Counted from the stretch's first letter, positions 1-6,872 are shown. The stretch is 11,166 bases of DNA from Alphaproteobacteria bacterium (GCA_017302755.1 JAFLCR010000060.1:1-11166); one strand, 5' to 3'. Notes: generated by a model from the sequence alone, not told the origin. Program-made: numbers and translations.

Positions 1-1345
1 ACAGCTTGTCCAGCGTGGCGCGCTGCACGGCGATGAGGGTATTGTACGAACGCTCCAGGGCCAGCTTGTCGGTAACGTCCTCGTACGAGAACAGCAGCCC
101 GCCGAGCGCATGCGGAATCACCAGCACGCGCAGCGCCATGCCGTCGGGCATGTAATAAAAATCCTCGCGCGGGTCGATGAGGTCGCGGAACATCCCTAGT
201 TGTTCACGCTTGAATACGGGAAAATTGGCCTGCTCCGGCAGCCTGCGTTTCTCACGTAGCGCTTCCAGAAACTCGCCGTAATTCGGTTCGGATTCGAGCC
301 AGCTTTCCTCCAGCTTCCAAAGCCGCAGAAAGGCATTGTTGTAGAATTTAAGCCGCTGGTCCTGACCGAAAATGGCCATGGCGCTCGCCGAGCTTTCCAG
401 CAGGTCGGAATGGGCGTGGATATGGCGCTGAAGTTCGGTTTCCGCCACTTCAACGGCGCTTAAATCCTGTGCGTAGCCGACCGTTCCCTGATCGCCGGAC
501 AGAGGCACTTCGGTGAGCGTGTAAAACTTGCGCTCCCCACCGACAATAATATGCCGTTTTTCGCTGAGAGCCTTACCGGCGGTAACCGCCTGCGCCGCCA
601 ACTGCGATGCCTGGCGGTCTATATCCGGGATAGCCCCCTGGTCCGACGCGCCAACGAGCGCCATGAAGCTGGGGTTGCCGTAGATGATTTTGAGATCTTT
701 ATTGCGCCGCCATACCGGAAAAGGCGACATGGAAAGCAGCATGTTGAGCAATCCCCGCTCATGCGTCGCCTCGGAGAGATTGCTCTGGAGAGAGGTAATC
801 GTACGGCGTTGTTCACTGATATCCTTCAGCCAGACGACAATATCTTCTTCCGCCCCGGTCTTGTCGGCGCCGACGACTACGCATTCCAGCACCTGGTCTG
901 ACGCCTTGCGCTTGCGCAGAATGCTGATGCCTTCCCCGCCCTGCGCCGAGCACATGGAGATGGTTTGGCGCAGCAAATCAAAGTCTTCAGGATGGATATA
1001 ATTGCCGAGCAGCTCCAGCGTCATGTCATGCTCGACAATGCCGAGCGTACGCCTGAGTCCCGGCGAACAGCTTTGCACCACGCCTTGGGGTGTCAGGCGC
1101 AGATATTCCATCGGCGCCGAATGCAGCCACGCTCCCTGGCTTGCCAGCATGCGGCTGGTTTCCTTGAGGCGACCTTCGTAATTCTTGCGCTGGCGGCGTT
1201 TGGCGGCATAAAGCAGCAACGCCATAACCCACCCGACCGCCAAGCCGGTAACGCCGGGAATCAAGACTCCCTCAGCCGCATAAGCGCCCGCGGGCAGCGC
1301 GCAGAAAAAACCAATCAGCGAATAAGTACGGGCGACATTAGGCAT
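1..1345 (-). CDS. Membrane-anchored multi-PAS sensor kinase, DivL-like candidate (partial, C-terminal half missing)
   Basis: An uninterrupted reading frame of 448 codons runs from an ATG at 1345 to the left edge, preceded by a G-rich ribosome binding site (TAAGGGGG). Residues 7-24 and about 27-48 are hydrophobic and followed by KRRQRK, which suggests an N-terminal membrane anchor with the rest in the cytoplasm. At least three PAS-like units follow: about 75-180 (ending in WLKDISEQR), about 200-298 (FPVWRRNKDLKIIYGNPSF) and about 315-425 (AMAIFGQDQRLKFYNNAFLRLW, ending in YEDVTDKLALE). Such DIT/DVT-type endings are typical of PAS domains in sensor kinases. A further PAS probably starts at the edge (ATLDKL). 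The HisKA and HATPase domains would lie beyond position 1. From family knowledge, several alphaproteobacteria carry a DivL-type PAS kinase directly after ahcY, and here the gap is 42 bases, so co-transcription is likely. The DivL assignment is inference; a general PAS histidine kinase is the safe call. Confidence 0.85.
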   Translation of the reverse strand, partial: MPNVARTYSLIGFFCALPAGAYAAEGVLIPGVTGLAVGWVMALLLYAAKRRQRKNYEGRLKETSRMLASQGAWLHSAPMEYLRLTPQGVVQSCSPGLRRTLGIVEHDMTLELLGNYIHPEDFDLLRQTISMCSAQGGEGISILRKRKASDQVLECVVVGADKTGAEEDIVVWLKDISEQRRTITSLQSNLSEATHERGLLNMLLSMSPFPVWRRNKDLKIIYGNPSFMALVGASDQGAIPDIDRQASQLAAQAVTAGKALSEKRHIIVGGERKFYTLTEVPLSGDQGTVGYAQDLSAVEVAETELQRHIHAHSDLLESSASAMAIFGQDQRLKFYNNAFLRLWKLEESWLESEPNYGEFLEALREKRRLPEQANFPVFKREQLGMFRDLIDPREDFYYMPDGMALRVLVIPHALGGLLFSYEDVTDKLALERSYNTLIAVQRATLDKL

Positions 1346-1387
1346 CACCCCCTTACCCTAGCGTGATTACCGGAAAAAGTACAATAT

Positions 1388-2701
1388 CTAGTAGCGGTAA
1401 TGCTCTGGCTTGAACGGGCCGTTCGGCGATACGCCGATATACTTCGCCTGTTCCGCGTTGAGCTTGGTAAGCTTCACGCCCAGCTTTTCCAGATGCAGCG
1501 CCGCCACTTTCTCGTCGAGATGTTTGGGCAGCACGTAGACCTGCTTCTGGTATTTGCTGTGGTTCTTCCACAGCTCGATCTGCGCCAGCACCTGGTTGGA
1601 GAAGGAGAAGCTCATCACGAAGCTGGGATGGCCGGTGGCGCAGCCCAGGTTCACCAGGCGGCCCTTGGCCAGCACGATCAAGCGCTTGCCGTCTGGGAAG
1701 GTGACTTCGTCCACCTGCGGCTTGATCTCGTTCCACTGCATGTTGCGTAAGGAGTCGATCTGGATTTCCTTGTCGAAATGTCCGATATTGCACACCACCG
1801 CGCGGTCCTTCATGGCCCGCATGTGATCGACGGTGAGGATGTCGATATTGCCCGTCGCCGTCACGACGAGGTCGGCGAGCGGCGCGGCTTCTTCCATGGT
1901 GACGACCTCATAGCCGTCCATCGTCGCCTGAAGCGCGCAGATGGGGTCGATCTCGGTCACGAGTACGCGCGCGCCCTGGCCTTTCAATGCGGCGGCGCAG
2001 CCCTTGCCCACGTCGCCGAAACCGGCCACGACCGCAACTTTGCCCGCGATCATGATAGAAGTGGCGCGCTTGATGCCGTCGAGCAGCGACTCGCGGCAAC
2101 CGTAGAGATTGTCGAATTTCGACTTCGTCACCGAGTCGTTCACATTAATGGCGGGCACGGCGAGCTTGCCTTCCTTCGCCATTTCATACAGGCGGTGCAC
2201 GCCAGTGGTGGTTTCCTCGGAGATGCCCTTCACCTCCTTGAGCAGCTCGGGGAATTTTTCGTGCATCATGACGGTGAGATCGCCGCCGTCGTCGAGAATC
2301 ATGTTGGGCGTCCAGCCGTCCGGTCCCTTGATGGTCTGCTCGACGCACCATTCATATTCCTCCTCGGTCTCGCCCTTCCAGGCGAAGACGGGAATGCCCT
2401 CCGCCGCGATGGCGGCCGCGGCCTGGTCCTGCGTCGAGAAGATGTTGCACGAGCTCCAACGCACCGTGGCGCCCAGGGCAATCAGCGTTTCGATCAGCAC
2501 GGCGGTTTCGGTAGTCATATGCAGGCAGCCCGCGATGCGCGCGCCTTTGAGCGGCTGTTCCTTGCCGAATTCCTTGCGCAGTGACATCAGGCCGGGCATT
2601 TCGTTCTCGGCGATCTTGATTTCCTTGCGGCCCCAGTCAGCGAGCTTGATATCGGCGACTTTGTAGTCATTCGTGACGGGCTTGGCAGCGGAAGCGGGCA
2701 T
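1388..2701 (-). CDS. ahcY: S-adenosylhomocysteine hydrolase (adenosylhomocysteinase)
   Basis: This cytoplasmic NAD-dependent enzyme splits S-adenosylhomocysteine into adenosine and homocysteine, clearing the product of methyltransferases and feeding the methyl cycle. The 437 residues align by eye along the whole family: AGCLHMTTETAVLIETL at 57-73, ETTTGVHRLY at 163-172, catalytic-region NDSVTKSKFDN at 188-198 (Lys193 and Asp197 match human Lys186 and Asp190), Rossmann loop GFGDVGKG at 227-234, NIGHFD at 305-310 and C-terminal KPEHYRY at 431-437, which reaches into the NAD site of the neighbouring subunit in this family. The ATG at 2701 has GGAGC about five bases upstream. The protein lacks the roughly 40-residue insertion after DDGGD that plant and many alphaproteobacterial enzymes carry, so its length is like the human enzyme. 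It sits 65 bases after the recJ-like gene and 42 before the PAS kinase, with no terminator visible in either gap. Confidence 0.98.
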   Translation of the reverse strand: MPASAAKPVTNDYKVADIKLADWGRKEIKIAENEMPGLMSLRKEFGKEQPLKGARIAGCLHMTTETAVLIETLIALGATVRWSSCNIFSTQDQAAAAIAAEGIPVFAWKGETEEEYEWCVEQTIKGPDGWTPNMILDDGGDLTVMMHEKFPELLKEVKGISEETTTGVHRLYEMAKEGKLAVPAINVNDSVTKSKFDNLYGCRESLLDGIKRATSIMIAGKVAVVAGFGDVGKGCAAALKGQGARVLVTEIDPICALQATMDGYEVVTMEEAAPLADLVVTATGNIDILTVDHMRAMKDRAVVCNIGHFDKEIQIDSLRNMQWNEIKPQVDEVTFPDGKRLIVLAKGRLVNLGCATGHPSFVMSFSFSNQVLAQIELWKNHSKYQKQVYVLPKHLDEKVAALHLEKLGVKLTKLNAEQAKYIGVSPNGPFKPEHYRY

Positions 2702-2766
2702 AAAAGCTCCATGAAAAGGGTGAATCCGGCCTTTTTGTAAGCCAGCAATCCGTGGGCGGCAAGGGC

Positions 2767-5319
2767 TTATTTCGCGCGACTGCCGCCCGAGGAAGCTTCC
2801 TGAATAATGTGCTTGTTCAACCCCTGATACACGTCGATGGGCATGAATCTCATGATGGCGTCACCGTTCGCGTCGCTCTGTATGTAGCCCATGAGGCAAA
2901 GTTCCGGGGTTTTATCGTTTTTATCGAGGCTTTGCAGGATATTCCGCACCAGATCCGGCCCACGGTCTGGCGCGAGTTCCACCACGACCTCCGGAATCTC
3001 GATCTCGTGGCCCATGGAGCAGGCGTAAAGCCGGAAGCGGTAGGGCGTGGCGTCCTCATGCTCTAAAAGCTCGAGGCGTACATTGGTAAGCGCCATACGC
3101 CATTTATGGTAACCGTTCTCACCGTTATAGATCTGGCAGGCTTCCTTGATGGCGGCTTTTTTCTCTTCCTGGGTGAGGCCTTTGCTTTTCTTTCCTTCCT
3201 TGGCCCGCAAGGCATCGTAGAGCTCGTTGGCGAGCGCGTAGCCGTGCACTTCGCGTACCTGCATTTCCGGTGCATAGTGCGGGCACCTCTCCCAGATCAA
3301 TTCGCGCAGCCGCTCGATTTTGGAAGATACTTCTTCCGGCGTCGCGCCGGTGATGGTGAAGCCCGCCGCCGCCTTGTGCCCGCCGCCACCGGCAACTACC
3401 TTGACCGGCTCCTCGGTCAACTCCTGGTCATCACTGTCCACCAGGTTCGCCTTCTTGGCGGCTTCGATCAACTCCACGAGGTTGATATGTGGCGCCAAAA
3501 AATCCGTCGGCGGAGCGATGCGGCAGGAGAAGGTGATGCCATAGCCGCCTTTCATGCGTTCTGGCTTGTATTGCACCAGCCGGTAGCCCTCGATGCTGCC
3601 GCGCGCCTCGATTTCCGCGTATTCGTGCATGTCGATTTCGTCTTCGTGCACTTTTTTATGCGTGGCCTTTTCCCAGTTCATGCCTCCTACGAAGCAGGGG
3701 CGCGAGAAGGTTTCGGCCAGCGTGCTGGCGATCAGGCCGCACAGGCCATAGGTGGCGAATTTGCTTTTTTCCCGCTCCCCTGCGAAATACGGAAAATTCT
3801 CCGGCTGTGCGGCCACATGGCTCCAGGCAAAGTTCAGGAAGGCGGGAATCGTCACAATAAGCACGGGGTCCTGATAGGAAACCACCTCCTTGAACATCTC
3901 CGCGATATGCTGCAAATCGCGCCTCAATCCGTTGAGCCAGACAAGCCCTTCCGCCAGCTCCATGGCCAGCTTGCCGTCCTTGGTGGTCAGGCATTCCTGG
4001 GCAAGGCTCAGCTTGCCCACGCGGCCCGGCACATCGAGAATCAGGTCCACCAGCTCGCCGCCGACGCGGTTGGAAGCATTGATCGGCGGCGCGATGGTGA
4101 AGTGGATCAGGGTCAGGATTTTCTCTAAATCCTTGTCCCGGTCGGCGCTGTAACTTGCCAATGTTTCGAGCTTGGTGCCCATGCGCCGGATGAGCGCCAT
4201 CAATCCCGGGCAGGCGGTCTGTTCGATGGCGTGGCGGAAGACGGCTTCCTGGTCTTCCTCACCCTCGTGCTGCTTCATGATGTCAACGACCGCCCGCGCC
4301 ATGGAGATTAGCTGCCTTGCGCCTTCCTGCAGAAAATAGCTGTTGGGCCAGCACGTCGTATCACCCTGGTCGCCAACCGTGCCGATCATGGCCAGCACCA
4401 ACTGCTCGTCGACTTTGGCGCGGAACAGGTCAAGCCGTTCCGAAGTAAGCAAGGGGTGAGGCTCCTGCCGCGTTCTTTGGTGTTCCTCAGCCAGGTGCTC
4501 GAAGGCCTGCACCAGCGCATCGCTGTACATCCAACTGAGGCCGGCGCCGGTCAGCTTGGAGATGTCCTCCGCATGCGTCAGCACGGGGGAGTCGCGATCA
4601 AGCAGATCCTTGTTCAGACGTTGCATTTCCTGGGAGCGGCGATTTTTTTTCCATGCTTCCAGGTAGAATTGCGGGTTGATGTTAAAATCAGCGCGCGCTA
4701 AATCGCCCGAGAGCGCATGGTGATCAAGGATGCAGATCATCCCGTTATATTCATGCACAATATCCGCCGTCTCCACGGCATTGCTGCCGAAATCGGCTCC
4801 GAGCAGAAACTCGACGCCCCACTCTTGCATAAGCTCGCGCACGACGGCGGGGTTGTTGTTGAGCCCATGCCCCTGGCGGCGCAGCGGCGTGTAGCGCACG
4901 ACAAAGCCGGGGTCTACGTTCAGGATTCGGAAGAATGTATCTGCGACGTCGGAAAGCATGGTGCCGGAGGTGATGCCGTCCGTATCGAAATCGCCCGCGA
5001 CCGCGATGGTTCCGTTGCTTTCACCCTGCGCGATCTGCAGCATTTTCTTCGCCAGCGCCCGCGCGCCGTAATACATCGGAAACGGTCTCAGCTCTGAATG
5101 GTAGATTTCGTCTCCGTTTTTCTGCGAGATCAAGCCCGGCACGGCGTTCCAGCGTGGAACGGGCTGGCCGGATTTATGGCTGCGCTCCGTATAGGCGCGT
5201 TGTGGGGCAGCTTCGGAGCCGCCAGGCGATTCCTGCTCGCGCTCAAACTCCACCTCGCGTGGCGGCGCAAAGCGGCGGGCGTTCGCATACGCGCTTTTGG
5301 AGAAGCGTACCCAGAGCAT
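2767..5319 (-). CDS. Long divergent RecJ-like DHH/DHHA1 phosphoesterase (predicted single-strand DNA exonuclease)
   Basis: The RecJ family degrades single-stranded DNA 5' to 3' with two metal ions during recombination and repair. Key motifs are present in order: GDFDTDGITS at 109-118 (motif I, Asp110/112/114), ADFGSN at 175-180 (Asp176), LDHH at 198-201, KLTGAGLSW at 255-263, GTVGDQGD at 313-320 in place of the usual GTVADVVPL, INASNRVG at 413-420 matching RecJ INAAGR(L/M), LNGLRRDLQ at 462-470, ARGSIEGY at 572-579, and the DHHA1 signature AGGGGHKAAAG at 643-653. A C-terminal region, about 680-850, may hold an OB-like fold. Ordinary RecJ proteins are about 560-600 residues; this one is 850, with extra segments near 215-255, 275-305 and 700-850 and a charged N-terminal 50 residues. 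The start is uncertain: the ATG at 5319 has no good ribosome site nearby, and Met82 (5076) would still precede motif I. I leave the symbol empty because a second, standard RecJ may exist elsewhere in the genome. Confidence 0.88.
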   Translation of the reverse strand: MLWVRFSKSAYANARRFAPPREVEFEREQESPGGSEAAPQRAYTERSHKSGQPVPRWNAVPGLISQKNGDEIYHSELRPFPMYYGARALAKKMLQIAQGESNGTIAVAGDFDTDGITSGTMLSDVADTFFRILNVDPGFVVRYTPLRRQGHGLNNNPAVVRELMQEWGVEFLLGADFGSNAVETADIVHEYNGMICILDHHALSGDLARADFNINPQFYLEAWKKNRRSQEMQRLNKDLLDRDSPVLTHAEDISKLTGAGLSWMYSDALVQAFEHLAEEHQRTRQEPHPLLTSERLDLFRAKVDEQLVLAMIGTVGDQGDTTCWPNSYFLQEGARQLISMARAVVDIMKQHEGEEDQEAVFRHAIEQTACPGLMALIRRMGTKLETLASYSADRDKDLEKILTLIHFTIAPPINASNRVGGELVDLILDVPGRVGKLSLAQECLTTKDGKLAMELAEGLVWLNGLRRDLQHIAEMFKEVVSYQDPVLIVTIPAFLNFAWSHVAAQPENFPYFAGEREKSKFATYGLCGLIASTLAETFSRPCFVGGMNWEKATHKKVHEDEIDMHEYAEIEARGSIEGYRLVQYKPERMKGGYGITFSCRIAPPTDFLAPHINLVELIEAAKKANLVDSDDQELTEEPVKVVAGGGGHKAAAGFTITGATPEEVSSKIERLRELIWERCPHYAPEMQVREVHGYALANELYDALRAKEGKKSKGLTQEEKKAAIKEACQIYNGENGYHKWRMALTNVRLELLEHEDATPYRFRLYACSMGHEIEIPEVVVELAPDRGPDLVRNILQSLDKNDKTPELCLMGYIQSDANGDAIMRFMPIDVYQGLNKHIIQEASSGGSRAK

Positions 5320-5422
5320 GCCACGCAGGCTGGACGCCTCGCCCTGCTCAATTGGCTTGGTTTTCGGAATAGAAAAATCCCTGTGTTGTTTGTTTGGGAA
5401 AGAATTTTTCTTATTAAGAACT

Positions 5423-5451
5423 TTTTTAGATTGGGTGGTTGATTCTGTAAA
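5423..5451 (-). promoter_or_regulatory. Candidate promoter for the recJ-like gene
   Basis: On the minus strand TTTACA (5451-5446) and TAAAAA (5428-5423) are separated by exactly 17 bases, matching the -35 and -10 consensus at 5 of 6 and 4 of 6 positions. They lie in the AT-rich gap (5320-5465) between the queF stop and the recJ-like start. Transcription would begin near 5416 and leave a leader of about 97 bases. The same gap holds a small palindrome, TTCTTATTAAGAA at about 5408-5420. The call rests on sequence similarity only. Confidence 0.35.
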
Positions 5452-5465
5452 TCCTTATTTACGAA

Positions 5466-5921
5466 TCAGCCGCGTCCGCGATAGGAAGGCACGGCCTGCT
5501 CGGGAATCCAGACATCTCTCGGCGGTTCGCCGGTATGATAAAAAATATCGATCGGAATACCGCCGCGCGGATACCAGTATCCCCCGATCCGCAACCAGAG
5601 AGGGCGGATTGTTTCCTTGATTTTGGTCGCGATGCCCACCGTGCAGTCCTCATGAAAAGCCCCGTGGTTGCGGAAGGAGGACAGGTACAGCTTCAGCGAC
5701 TTGCTTTCCACAATCCAGCTTTCCGGCACATAATCGATCACCAGATGTGCAAAATCCGGCTGGCCGGTGATGGGACAAAGCGAGGTGAATTCCGGACAGG
5801 AAAAGCGCACCAGGTATTTCTCAGCCATATGCGGATTGGGCACTTTCTCGAGCACTGCTTCCGCGGGCGAGACGGGAATGGGGGTTTTTTCACCGAGCAG
5901 CGTAAGGGTGTCGTGACTCAT
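5466..5921 (-). CDS. queF: NADPH-dependent 7-cyano-7-deazaguanine (preQ0) reductase
   Basis: QueF reduces the nitrile of preQ0 to the aminomethyl group of preQ1, the last step before the base is inserted into tRNA for queuosine. At 151 residues this is the short, single-module form. The catalytic cysteine is visible in TSLCPITGQPDFA at 47-58 (Cys49), with the acid Asp56 seven residues later, as in the Bacillus enzyme. The QueF signature ESKSLKLYLSSFRNH lies at 72-86 and supplies the conserved glutamate and the NADPH-binding segment. HEDC follows at 90-93. The ATG at 5921 lies inside the 3' end of the upstream 195-residue gene, overlapping it by 32 bases, with AGAGAAG about six bases ahead. 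This arrangement suggests translational coupling. No other queuosine gene is in the window. Confidence 0.97.
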   Translation of the reverse strand: MSHDTLTLLGEKTPIPVSPAEAVLEKVPNPHMAEKYLVRFSCPEFTSLCPITGQPDFAHLVIDYVPESWIVESKSLKLYLSSFRNHGAFHEDCTVGIATKIKETIRPLWLRIGGYWYPRGGIPIDIFYHTGEPPRDVWIPEQAVPSYRGRG

Positions 5922-6477
5922 GCGGGGCTTCTCTTTCTTCTGTGACCTGTTGCAACACGCTTACAAAACCCCCTTCCCGCTCTGAACGCAAGGCCTCCAT
6001 GAGGCGCCATACGTAATGAGCGGCATATTCGCCCCGGACAGGATCGCCGTTGTAATCGATGATGCCTGCGCGTTCCAGGCCGTCTTCCGCGCGGCTGACA
6101 GGATAGTAATGCACGTAGCGGCTGTTGTATTGATGCCTGTCCTCCCCCTCTTCCAAGCATTTCTGGTAGGCGCCGAAAAACTGGAGCCATGACCGCACTT
6201 CAGGAGGATAAAGGATGGTCAGGTGCCACGGCGTATCCCCGCCGTCGGGCGCTCGGAGGCCAATATGCTCCCATAGCCAGTCATAAAACTCCGTGGCCCG
6301 CTGCGCCGGAAGGGGATGCGTGCCAGCGGGCGTAACTTCGCTTCTGAACACGTATTCCCGGGTTTCAACACTGAAAATAGCAACAATTTCGCACTCTGGC
6401 GCTGGCCGGAAGCGGATTTGAACATCACGAGGGCTTGCAACCCGCATATATATGCTGGGGTAGGCTTCATCCTGCAC
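5890..6477 (-). CDS. Hypothetical protein, 195 residues, coupled to queF
   Basis: I do not recognise this protein. I place the start at the GTG at 6477 because AGGGAG lies about eight bases upstream; a TTG 48 bases further out (6525) opens the same frame but would place that ribosome site inside the gene. The protein looks soluble, without a signal peptide or membrane segment, and is rich in aromatic and acidic residues. Notable stretches are FYDWLWEHIG at 64-73, DTPWHLTILYPPEVRSWLQFFGAY at 81-104, RYVHYYPVSRAEDGLERAG at 120-138 and IIDYNGDPVRGEYAAHYVWRLMEAL at 139-163. The C-terminus is hydrophilic. Its stop codon lies 32 bases inside queF, so the two are almost surely on one transcript. That alone does not show a role in queuosine metabolism. 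Confidence 0.8.
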   Translation of the reverse strand: MQDEAYPSIYMRVASPRDVQIRFRPAPECEIVAIFSVETREYVFRSEVTPAGTHPLPAQRATEFYDWLWEHIGLRAPDGGDTPWHLTILYPPEVRSWLQFFGAYQKCLEEGEDRHQYNSRYVHYYPVSRAEDGLERAGIIDYNGDPVRGEYAAHYVWRLMEALRSEREGGFVSVLQQVTEEREAPHESRHPYAAR

Positions 6478-6512
6478 TGTATTTTCTCCCTGCTTTCTTC
6501 TTTTCTGACAAA

Positions 6513-6554
6513 TTTTTTGCTGCAATGCAATAAGCAGCCATGCGTTTTTTGCTG
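6513..6554 (-). promoter_or_regulatory. Repeat-rich leader of the 195-residue gene and queF: direct repeat plus hairpin
   Basis: The ten bases TTTTTTGCTG (plus strand) occur at 6513-6522 and again at 6545-6554, 32 bases apart, close to three helical turns. On the minus strand the region can fold as a hairpin, GCTGC (6538-6534), ten-base loop, GCAGC (6523-6519), followed by six A residues. The upstream repeat copy supplies a second CAGC that could pair with the same GCTG, so two structures would be mutually exclusive. It lies about 25-60 bases ahead of the ribosome site of the queF-coupled gene. It could be an operator, an RNA switch or chance; no confident promoter was found here for the minus strand. 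Confidence 0.3.
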
Positions 6555-6583
6555 GCCGGCGTCATTAAATTGTCATAGATCGC

Positions 6584-6592
6584 TGCTATAAA
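6584..6592 (+). promoter_or_regulatory. Candidate extended -10 promoter for the 53-residue gene
   Basis: TGCTATAAA is an extended -10 element (TGn followed by TATAAA, five of six consensus bases). No good -35 lies 16-18 bases upstream, which extended -10 promoters can tolerate. Transcription would start near 6599, giving a leader of under 30 bases. The same first eight bases recur in the promoter of the 89-residue gene. Confidence 0.4.
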
Positions 6593-6625
6593 TAAAACAA
6601 AGGGGAATGTCACAAAGGTAAGGTT

Positions 6626-6787
6626 ATGCCTGTCACTTCATACAAAGGCATTCGGTTCCAGGGTGTTGAGCCCGGCCAAGAAGAAGATTTCCTGCGCAGC
6701 ATTATGACGCCGGGCAGCGGCATTTATCAGGATCTCAACCTGACGCTGGCGACCATGTTTCCGGAATCCTCGCCGGCCATTGGCTAA
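6626..6787 (+). CDS. Small hypothetical protein, 53 residues
   Basis: A complete small frame runs from ATG to TAA with AAAGG about seven bases upstream and a candidate extended -10 promoter about 35 bases ahead. The predicted protein begins MPVTSYKGIRFQGVEPG, continues QEEDFLRSIMTPGSGIYQDL and ends NLTLATMFPESSPAIG. It is hydrophilic to mildly amphipathic, with no membrane helix, signal peptide or cysteine. Codon choice favours G or C at third positions as in neighbouring genes, which supports real coding. I recognise no family. It could be a free-standing small protein, a leader peptide for the next gene, or a remnant of the N-terminus of a longer lost gene. It lies 85 bases before the 89-residue membrane protein. 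Confidence 0.5.
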   Translation: MPVTSYKGIRFQGVEPGQEEDFLRSIMTPGSGIYQDLNLTLATMFPESSPAIG

Positions 6788-6800
6788 AAAGCCTTATTTT
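6782..6800 (+). terminator. Weak terminator-like hairpin after the 53-residue gene
   Basis: GGCT, a loop of AAAA, then AGCC form a four-base-pair stem that overlaps the stop codon and is followed by TTATTTT. The stem is short and the T-run is broken, so termination here would be partial at best. Readthrough into the next gene is therefore plausible. Confidence 0.2.
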
Positions 6801-6831
6801 ACATAAATTTCTACACTTTTCCGCCTGGAAA

Positions 6832-6840
6832 TGCTATAAT
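6832..6840 (+). promoter_or_regulatory. Extended -10 promoter for the 89-residue gene, likely also xth
   Basis: TGCTATAAT is a perfect extended -10: TGn followed by the full TATAAT consensus at 6835-6840. The region 17 bases upstream reads TACACT (6812-6817), a poor -35. Transcription should begin near 6847, 26 bases before the GTG start codon. It could drive the 89-residue gene, xth and the DUF2914 gene as one unit. Confidence 0.6.
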
Positions 6841-6863
6841 CTTCTTATCCTTCGATAAGGAGA
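6840..6863 (+). promoter_or_regulatory. Hairpin covering the ribosome binding site of the 89-residue gene
   Basis: Bases 6840-6849 pair with 6854-6863 around the loop CTTC: ten pairs, nine Watson-Crick and one G-T wobble. The right arm contains AAGGAGA, the Shine-Dalgarno sequence. The predicted start near 6847 for the proximal promoter falls inside the left arm, so that transcript would lack most of the stem. Only RNA entering from upstream, through the 53-residue gene, could form the full hairpin. Confidence 0.45.
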
Positions 6864-6872
6864 GGGGCGCGA

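Noticed and set aside
1778..2584. Plus-strand open frame of 268 codons opposite ahcY
   Set aside because: It is a mirror of the ahcY codons in a GC-rich gene; the product is histidine- and arginine-rich with no recognisable fold, and ahcY itself is certain.
2702..2766. S-adenosylhomocysteine riboswitch ahead of ahcY
   Set aside because: The gap is only 65 bases, and I see neither the conserved core nor a suitable set of stems.
3106..4128. Plus-strand open frame of 340 codons opposite the recJ-like gene
   Set aside because: Antisense shadow: the opposite strand has all RecJ motifs, and this frame shows no domain, no ribosome site and skewed composition.
5401..5430. Intrinsic terminator at the TTCTTATTAAGAA palindrome
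   Set aside because: The stem is about five A-T rich pairs with a tiny loop; the T-run lies on the plus strand, while the gene ending here, queF, is on the minus strand.
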